From contig NZ_QHLX01000002.1 of the NCBI RefSeq assembly GCF_004135675.1, positions 1-64,000 of the forward strand: 64,000 nt of DNA, in the 5' to 3' direction. The stretch's first letter is position 1. Every line of letters starts with the position of its first letter. Below, piece after piece: positions 58,793 to 64,000 of this stretch. The notes under the pieces were generated by a model. That model did not search any database. It was not told the DNA's origin and saw only the letters and a list, made by a program, of their open reading frames with translations. A program made the position numbers and the translations under genes. This DNA is from Marinitoga lauensis. Lineage in GTDB: Bacteria > Thermotogota > Thermotogae > Petrotogales > Petrotogaceae.

Positions 58793-60516
58793 TTAATCGA
58801 CAAATAAATCCACATATTCCTGTTTATTAACGTTAACAAGACCATTATTTGTTATTTTTAAATGTGGTATAACTGCAAGTTGAACAAATGATAATGTCAT
58901 AAATGTTGCATCTATTCCTCCTAATTCCCTCATTTTCTTTTCCAGATATTCAAGTTCTTCTACAACTTCTTCCAATTCCTTATCAGCCATTAATCCCGCA
59001 ATTGGTAATGGAAGTTTTGCTAATATTTTTCCATTATCTACTACAACCATTCCACCATTCATTTTTTCTATTTCTTTTGCAGCTAAATATATGTCTTCAT
59101 CACTTGTTCCTATTATTCCTATATTGTGAGCATCGTGTCCAACACTTGTTCCTACAGCTCCTCTTTTTATCTTAAAACCATTTATAAATCCCACAGAAAA
59201 ATTAGTTCCTGTATGCCTTTCAAATATTACTATTTTTAGGATATCCCTTTCTACATCTGGAATGACATAGCCATTTTCTATCTTTGGTTCAACGATTAAT
59301 TCATCAGTTAATAACGAACCTTCAAAAATTTTAATAACTCGTATTTTTTTACCTTTATCTTTTATTTTCAAATCATTTACTGAAAGTTCTGGTAATACAA
59401 CCTTACCAAACTTTTTAGGCATATCGTTATATACACCTTCCATCTTATCAACAAACTTTCCATCTTTGACAACCAATTTTGAATCTTTAAATACCATTCT
59501 AATGTTCATCTTTTTTAAGTCATCAACAACTATCATATCAGCTTTATATCCTGGAGCTACTGCTCCCATACTTCTTAAATTATAATATCTTGCTGTATTA
59601 ATCGTCGCCATTCTAACAGCAATAATAGGGTCTATACCTTTTTCTATACTTCTTCTTACTAAATAATCTATATCACCATCCTTCAGAATGTCTAGGGGCT
59701 CCCTATCATCCGTACAGAAAGAAAAACTATGGTGGTTCATCATATTAACTGCACCTATTAATTCATCTAAATTTTTTGCGGCCGTTCCTTCTCTAATAAA
59801 TACCTGCATACCTTTTCCTATTTTTTCCAATGCTTCTTCTTTTGTAGTACACTCATGATCAGATCTAATAAAAGCATCTATATAAGCGTTTAATTCTTTG
59901 CCTGTAACACCTGGTGCATGGCCATCTATTTTTTTATACATATGCCTTAATATCTCTATTTTTGTCAATAATTCTGGATCTCTATTAATAACCCAGGAAA
60001 ATTCATAACCTCACCAAGAGCAATTATTCTATTTGGATAAGAATCAACAAATCCGACCATATCTTCAGGACCTAATCTTGCTCCAGAAGTTTCCATATTT
60101 GTTGCTGGAACAGCTGAAGGAATCGCTATATATACATTTAAAGGAATTCCTTCTGTGGATTTTATCATATATTCTAACCCATCAAGCCCCAAAACATTCG
60201 AAATTTCATGAGGATCTGCTATTACTGTCGTTGTCCCTCTTAACAATACTGCTTTAGCGAATTGTCTTGGTGACAACATAGAACTTTCTATATGTAAATG
60301 AGCATTTATAAATCCAGGTAAAAGATACATACCTTTTAAATCTATTATTTTCTTACCTTCGTTATAATCACCAATTCCTGCAATTCTTTTTCTAAACAAA
60401 GCAACATTTGTCTCTTCTATTTCACCGGTAAAAACATTCACGAGTTTTGCGTTTTTTAACAAAACATCTGGTTTTTCATTTCCCAATGCCACAGGAATAA
60501 TGTCTTTTATTTTCAT
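58793..60516 (-). CDS. ade: Adenine deaminase (one frameshift)
   Basis: The enzyme turns adenine into hypoxanthine and ammonia in purine salvage. Metal-ligand motifs of the amidohydrolase superfamily are intact: LLPGFINAHLHIESSM, then TVIADPHEISNV, HAPGVTGKELNAYI, SDHECTTKEEA and FCTDDREP. The C-terminal part has SVGHDAHNIGIIGTS. The frame breaks near 59995 in a GGG run; adding G gives NFPGVINRDPELL and about 575 residues, normal for Ade. The start at 60516 follows GGGGGA. It fits with the nucleoside importer downstream and the nucleoside hydrolase at 31854. Confidence 0.9.
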
Positions 60517-60560
60517 TCTATCCCCCAATCAAAATTAAAAAAATTTTTCATTTTATTTCA

Positions 60561-60589
60561 TTGAATTTTATAAAAAAATATGTTATACT
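60561..60589 (+). promoter_or_regulatory. Plus-strand sigma-70-type promoter
   Basis: TTGAAT at 60561 and TATACT at 60584 are exactly 17 bases apart. It points away from ade into the structured segment 60596-60692, where no protein gene lies on this strand. Confidence 0.6.
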
Positions 60590-60595
60590 TTAAAT

Positions 60596-60692
60596 AGATA
60601 AACTTTTAACTAATCAGGCGCTCCTGCTTTAAAACGGCAGTATCGTTAGGTGCTAACCGTTCTAAGGTGTTAGTGGGCGCCTTATTTTTTTT
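60596..60692 (+). ncRNA. Candidate structured small RNA, unknown family
   Basis: Behind a good promoter lies a GC-richer 97-base segment ending in a T run. AGGCGCTC at 60616 pairs with GGGCGCCT at 60675 to close a multi-branch structure; inside, CTGC/GCAG forms one arm. CTAAC in the middle can pair either with GTTAG on its left or with GTTAG on its right, so two folds compete. It does not match the purine, preQ1, fluoride, SRP or 6S patterns that I know. It overlaps the last bases of the SIR2 gene on the other strand, so an antisense or simple terminator role is also possible. Confidence 0.45.
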
Positions 60693-62295
60693 TATATTTT
60701 AAATAATCATAAATTTTAATTATTTTTCTAAATGGACTGCTTTCAGGATAATTTTTATTTTCTATTGCTTTCAAGCTTCTCTTTTTTTTATTTTTTAAAA
60801 TTTCTGGATATTTTATCATTAGACTTTTTATATATTCTAATAATTCTTCTAAGTTTATATTATCAGGATTTAAATATGATATTTCCTTTACTATCCTTTT
60901 ATCATTATCTTTATATTTTTCTTTTAATTTTTCCAAAGTAATATTTTCATAATCTTTTCTTCTAGATTTTTCATCTTTTGTCCAAATATCGCTAACTTCT
61001 TTTATTTTTTCTGGTAAAATGCCATTATATTTAGAAATATACTTATATATAGGAACTGAATTACTATGCCTAGACAATAATAAAGGCAAAGTTAAAGTTA
61101 CAATACTATTAATATCAAAATTTCGGTCATCATATATAATATCTTTATAAATATCTTCCAATGTTATTGAATTATAGCCCTTTTCAGCTAGTTTTGTAAC
61201 TCCAATACCTATTACATATTCTATATTTTCTGTAGTGTTAATTTCATTAATGTTTACTACTCTAATTTTTTCTTTTGGGTCACTATTTAAAACTAATTCA
61301 TATAATTGTTCTTTTATCTGTCTTAAAACTCTTATACTAAATTTTCTTTTATTCGATAAAATCGCATTATAAATAGGAATAAAACTATTTGTTTTTATTT
61401 TTGTCATTTCTATATTCTCATTTTCAAAATTTATATAAAAAGAACTTATATCATTATTTTCTGATTCCACCCATTCAATAAAAAACAAGTTTTCTTTTAA
61501 TCTTTTTCTTTTATTTTCATCAACTAAACAATTTGATATTGACTTTAAAATTTTTCTAATGTTTGGGTCATTTACGGAATACCCCATAAATATTACTGGA
61601 TATTCTATAAAAATAGTTAATAATTTTGCTGCCAAATATGCATTTTTTTCATTAAATTTTTCATAATCTCTTGCAGTTATTATTATGCTCTCAGGATTTT
61701 TACAACTTCCGTGAATTTTATAAATTTCACCAATCTCCTGAATATGAGAAAACAGCAAGTCTTCTTGTCCAATATAAACTTTAAAATCTGAAAATATATT
61801 TTCCAATAATAAATCATAATTGGTTGTAATTATTCCACTGATATTTTTTTCAGAAGATGCTTTTAATAAATTTAATTCAACTTTTAAATCTTCCGTTAAA
61901 TTCTTACTTTCATATTCTAATGACTTAAAATATTCTGCTACCTGTATTTTAAAAGGCGAAATCCCTTTTTTTAATAAGTTTTTATTTTCTTGAAAAGCTT
62001 TGTCAACTTTTATTTTTGCAAAATTTTTTCTAAAATCTTTTTCTATATTTTCAGCAATGAGGGGATAGATGTTTTCTTCTTTTATATCTTCATTAGCTGC
62101 TTTTACTTTATTATAATAAATTGTAAAAGCCATTTCATCTCTAAGAATTTTTTTAGAAAATATTTCCAACAATTCTTTAAAACTTGGTGCTCCTAAATAT
62201 CTTCTTGTTATCCCTGAACCAATAAATAAAAATGGAGCTGCCGGAATTTTCTTTAATTTATTTTCTAAATAATTTTTTATATCCTCGTTATTCAT
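60682..62295 (-). CDS. SIR2-domain protein, probable NAD-consuming defence factor
   Basis: 537 residues. Residues 15-280 show the SIR2-like NAD-binding fold: FLFIGSGITRRYLGAPSF, GIITTNYDLLLENIF and IYKIHGSCKNPESIIITARDY with the catalytic-type His, then VIFMGYSVNDPNI. The C-terminal 250 residues are helical, Lys-rich and unassigned. In defence systems such as ThsA or DSR this fold destroys NAD after phage sensing; that role is inferred from domain type only. It is a single gene between the ade operon and the fused permease gene, without a visible partner. Confidence 0.7.
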   Translation of the reverse strand: MNNEDIKNYLENKLKKIPAAPFLFIGSGITRRYLGAPSFKELLEIFSKKILRDEMAFTIYYNKVKAANEDIKEENIYPLIAENIEKDFRKNFAKIKVDKAFQENKNLLKKGISPFKIQVAEYFKSLEYESKNLTEDLKVELNLLKASSEKNISGIITTNYDLLLENIFSDFKVYIGQEDLLFSHIQEIGEIYKIHGSCKNPESIIITARDYEKFNEKNAYLAAKLLTIFIEYPVIFMGYSVNDPNIRKILKSISNCLVDENKRKRLKENLFFIEWVESENNDISSFYINFENENIEMTKIKTNSFIPIYNAILSNKRKFSIRVLRQIKEQLYELVLNSDPKEKIRVVNINEINTTENIEYVIGIGVTKLAEKGYNSITLEDIYKDIIYDDRNFDINSIVTLTLPLLLSRHSNSVPIYKYISKYNGILPEKIKEVSDIWTKDEKSRRKDYENITLEKLKEKYKDNDKRIVKEISYLNPDNINLEELLEYIKSLMIKYPEILKNKKKRSLKAIENKNYPESSPFRKIIKIYDYLKYKKK

Positions 62296-62322
62296 AATTC
62301 ACCTCGTAATTATACTTACTCT

Positions 62323-64000
62323 TTAAAATCTGTCTTTTAAAACTCCATTCATTAATGGTCTTCTTATCATTATAAAAATAAGTCCAAGAAAAATAATATT
62401 TAATATTGAAGATGCTGAAAATAAGTCCCATCTTGGGTAAGATGTTCCTGGTTCTCCTATAAGAGAATATAATTTCACCGAAAGTGGATATAATGAATCT
62501 TTATTTAAAAGCATCAAGGAAGGAATAAATCCATTCCATCCTTTCATAAATCCTATTAGCATAGAAACTAATAACGCTGGTATAGATAATGGAAAAAGAA
62601 TATAAAAATACGATTTAAATTTTGTCGTATCTAACAAAGCTGTTTCTTCTATTTCTTTTGGTATCTTATCTAAATAACCTTTTATTAAAAACGTTGCCAT
62701 AGGCAATGTGTGTGTAGCATATACAAGGGAAACTCCAAATAGTGAATTTAGCAAATGAAGTTTTCTAAATACTATAAACAACGCAATAATGGAATGTACC
62801 CCTCCTAAAAAATCTATAAATATCAATAAAGGCAATACCCAACCAAGATTATTTTTAGAAACAAATAAAGCAAGTGGATAGGATATTAGAGGAACAATAA
62901 TAGCTGTTAAAAAAGATATTATAATTGTATTCTTTAAATTTTTATCTATATGTATTTCTGAAAATATTCTGCTATAATTTTCTAACGTGAAATGCTCAGG
63001 CAAAAACATTGTAGCTATATTATTTGTTCCAGATAAAGAGATATTGATTATATTATATAGCGGAAGAAAAATCACCAATATTAAAATAGATAACAATATA
63101 TATTTTATTCCAATTTTTAACACCTTAAACTCTTTTCCAAAAAAATCTTTCTGGGGAATCACAGGTGTTTTTTCCTTAAATATTAACCAAATTAATGATA
63201 TTATAGGAATAAAATCAAAACCATTCCAGAATCCTTTTATGTTTATATTTAAAATCATCATTGAAAAATCAGCGAAAACAACTAGACCAAATAATTCCCT
63301 TTTTTTCAATAAAATAAAATAAAGAAATGTTGATAAAAGTAGTACAATACCAGAATTAAATACATAAGATAATATTTTTATAGCTATGACAAATATTATG
63401 AATTTTTTTAAAGATATTGTCCTTCGCGTTAGGAAAATAAAGGCTATTAACATGACGAATATAGCAGATATTACACTATATGCAGAAATAATCCCAAAAT
63501 CATATTGTGTATTAGAAATAAAATAATTAAAAACTCCCATTGTTGTCGTAATTCCAACAATACTATGCGAAGTAAACCCATCAAAAATCGGTGGTCCTCC
63601 TGCAGTCAAAAGGAAAGGAACGGTAAAATCCTTAAAATGATTAGCAAATGTAATTAAAAACCATGTTATAATAGTAGGTTTTATATATGGGATTGTGATA
63701 TTTATAAGCGTGTTGAGAGAATTTGCCCCATCTATCTTTGCAGCAAAATATAATTCTGTTGGAACTTCCTGATATGCTGATATTAATACCATCACAACTA
63801 TAGGTAATTCAAGCCATATACTAACAAAAACACCCCAACCAAACCCTGCAAAAATATCTGTAAATATGCTTGTATTTAAATGAAAAAATGTTTTTATTAT
63901 TGAATCTGTTCCATAACCATATATTAAGGACCTCCAGATTAATACACCCATATATGATGGAATTATCCACGGAAGCATTATAATAAAAAATAATAGTTTT
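62323..64000 (-). CDS. Fused sugar ABC transporter permease (MalF-MalG-like), N-terminus outside the window
   Basis: The reading frame is open to the window edge, so the start is missing. About 558 residues are seen. The first half has a permease EAA loop (ELYFAAKIDGANSLNTLINI), the second half another (EIEETALLDTTKFKSYFYIL), each among five or six membrane helices. Between them lie several extra helices and a stretch of about 100 residues. Two permease subunits thus seem to be joined in one chain. It starts 27 bases before the SIR2 gene in the same direction. The substrate is probably a maltose-type sugar; this is uncertain. Confidence 0.7.
   Translation of the reverse strand, partial: KLLFFIIMLPWIIPSYMGVLIWRSLIYGYGTDSIIKTFFHLNTSIFTDIFAGFGWGVFVSIWLELPIVVMVLISAYQEVPTELYFAAKIDGANSLNTLINITIPYIKPTIITWFLITFANHFKDFTVPFLLTAGGPPIFDGFTSHSIVGITTTMGVFNYFISNTQYDFGIISAYSVISAIFVMLIAFIFLTRRTISLKKFIIFVIAIKILSYVFNSGIVLLLSTFLYFILLKKRELFGLVVFADFSMMILNINIKGFWNGFDFIPIISLIWLIFKEKTPVIPQKDFFGKEFKVLKIGIKYILLSILILVIFLPLYNIINISLSGTNNIATMFLPEHFTLENYSRIFSEIHIDKNLKNTIIISFLTAIIVPLISYPLALFVSKNNLGWVLPLLIFIDFLGGVHSIIALFIVFRKLHLLNSLFGVSLVYATHTLPMATFLIKGYLDKIPKEIEETALLDTTKFKSYFYILFPLSIPALLVSMLIGFMKGWNGFIPSLMLLNKDSLYPLSVKLYSLIGEPGTSYPRWDLFSASSILNIIFLGLIFIMIRRPLMNGVLKDRF

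Noticed and set aside
60596-60692. A purine riboswitch controlling ade
   Set aside because: The three-way shape is suggestive, but on the ade strand the conserved core bases of the purine aptamer are not found, and the promoter points the other way.

Overview
The window looks like a chromosomal piece of a very AT-rich, Gram-negative-enveloped thermophilic or fermentative bacterium of the Thermotogae, most probably Marinitoga or a close relative. This is an inference from base composition, gene content (UgpB/UgpA/UgpE-type and XylF/XylG/XylH-type sugar transporters, BMP-type nucleoside transporter, rbgA - FliK-like - FlhB-like order) and protein style. No 16S gene is present to prove it.

Layout. 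1-52 is the right end of an IS1634-like element that cuts a membrane sensor gene (83-745). 978-4796 is a xylose-type ABC transporter behind a set of palindromic operator-like sites. 4893-11271 holds a diguanylate cyclase, an FAD-dependent oxidoreductase, an NYN-domain protein and an HD-GYP protein. 11440-14541 is a ugpBAE-like transporter without an ATPase gene. 14583-26458 is housekeeping: an outer-membrane CsgG-like protein, recJ, ruvX, an AI-2E-type permease, rsmA, tRNA-Arg(CCU), rbgA, a FliK-like gene, an FlhB C-domain gene and a TPR protein. 26481-30291 encodes a lipoprotein and a large extracytoplasmic repeat protein. 30436-35512 carries ecfT, a nucleoside hydrolase and a pabA-pabB-pabC operon.

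The accessory region (35.5-53.2 kb) is the most interesting part. On the minus strand, 42.5 to 37.3 kb, there is a compact operon for a multi-peptide ribosomally made, post-translationally modified peptide (RiPP). Four short Cys-rich peptides share an N-terminal MEFxxxP leader and a C-x2-C-x4-C core. With them are two radical SAM/SPASM enzymes and an ABC-2 exporter, the genes being translationally coupled. A 43-residue secreted peptide lies just upstream and a large unrecognised protein gene is divergent. Around this lie duplicated ABC and AAA-ATPase/nuclease-like modules, deletion remnants, and dispersed TTCGC..GCGAA palindromes at the module joints. An IS1634-like element at 51294-53225 is flanked by 287-bp direct repeats that duplicate the 3' end of bioY.

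The right part (53.4-64 kb, minus strand) holds bioY, a BMP-type nucleoside ABC transporter, adenine deaminase, a candidate 97-nt plus-strand RNA, a SIR2-domain protein likely to act in defence, and a permease in which two sugar-transporter permease halves are fused.

Caution on sequence quality. About thirty genes or gene parts, including rbgA, pabB, ade, a tRNA and the transposase, are broken by frameshifts. Almost all can be repaired by adding back one base to a homopolymer run. This points to systematic homopolymer under-calling, not gene decay. Such genes are annotated over their full repaired span.
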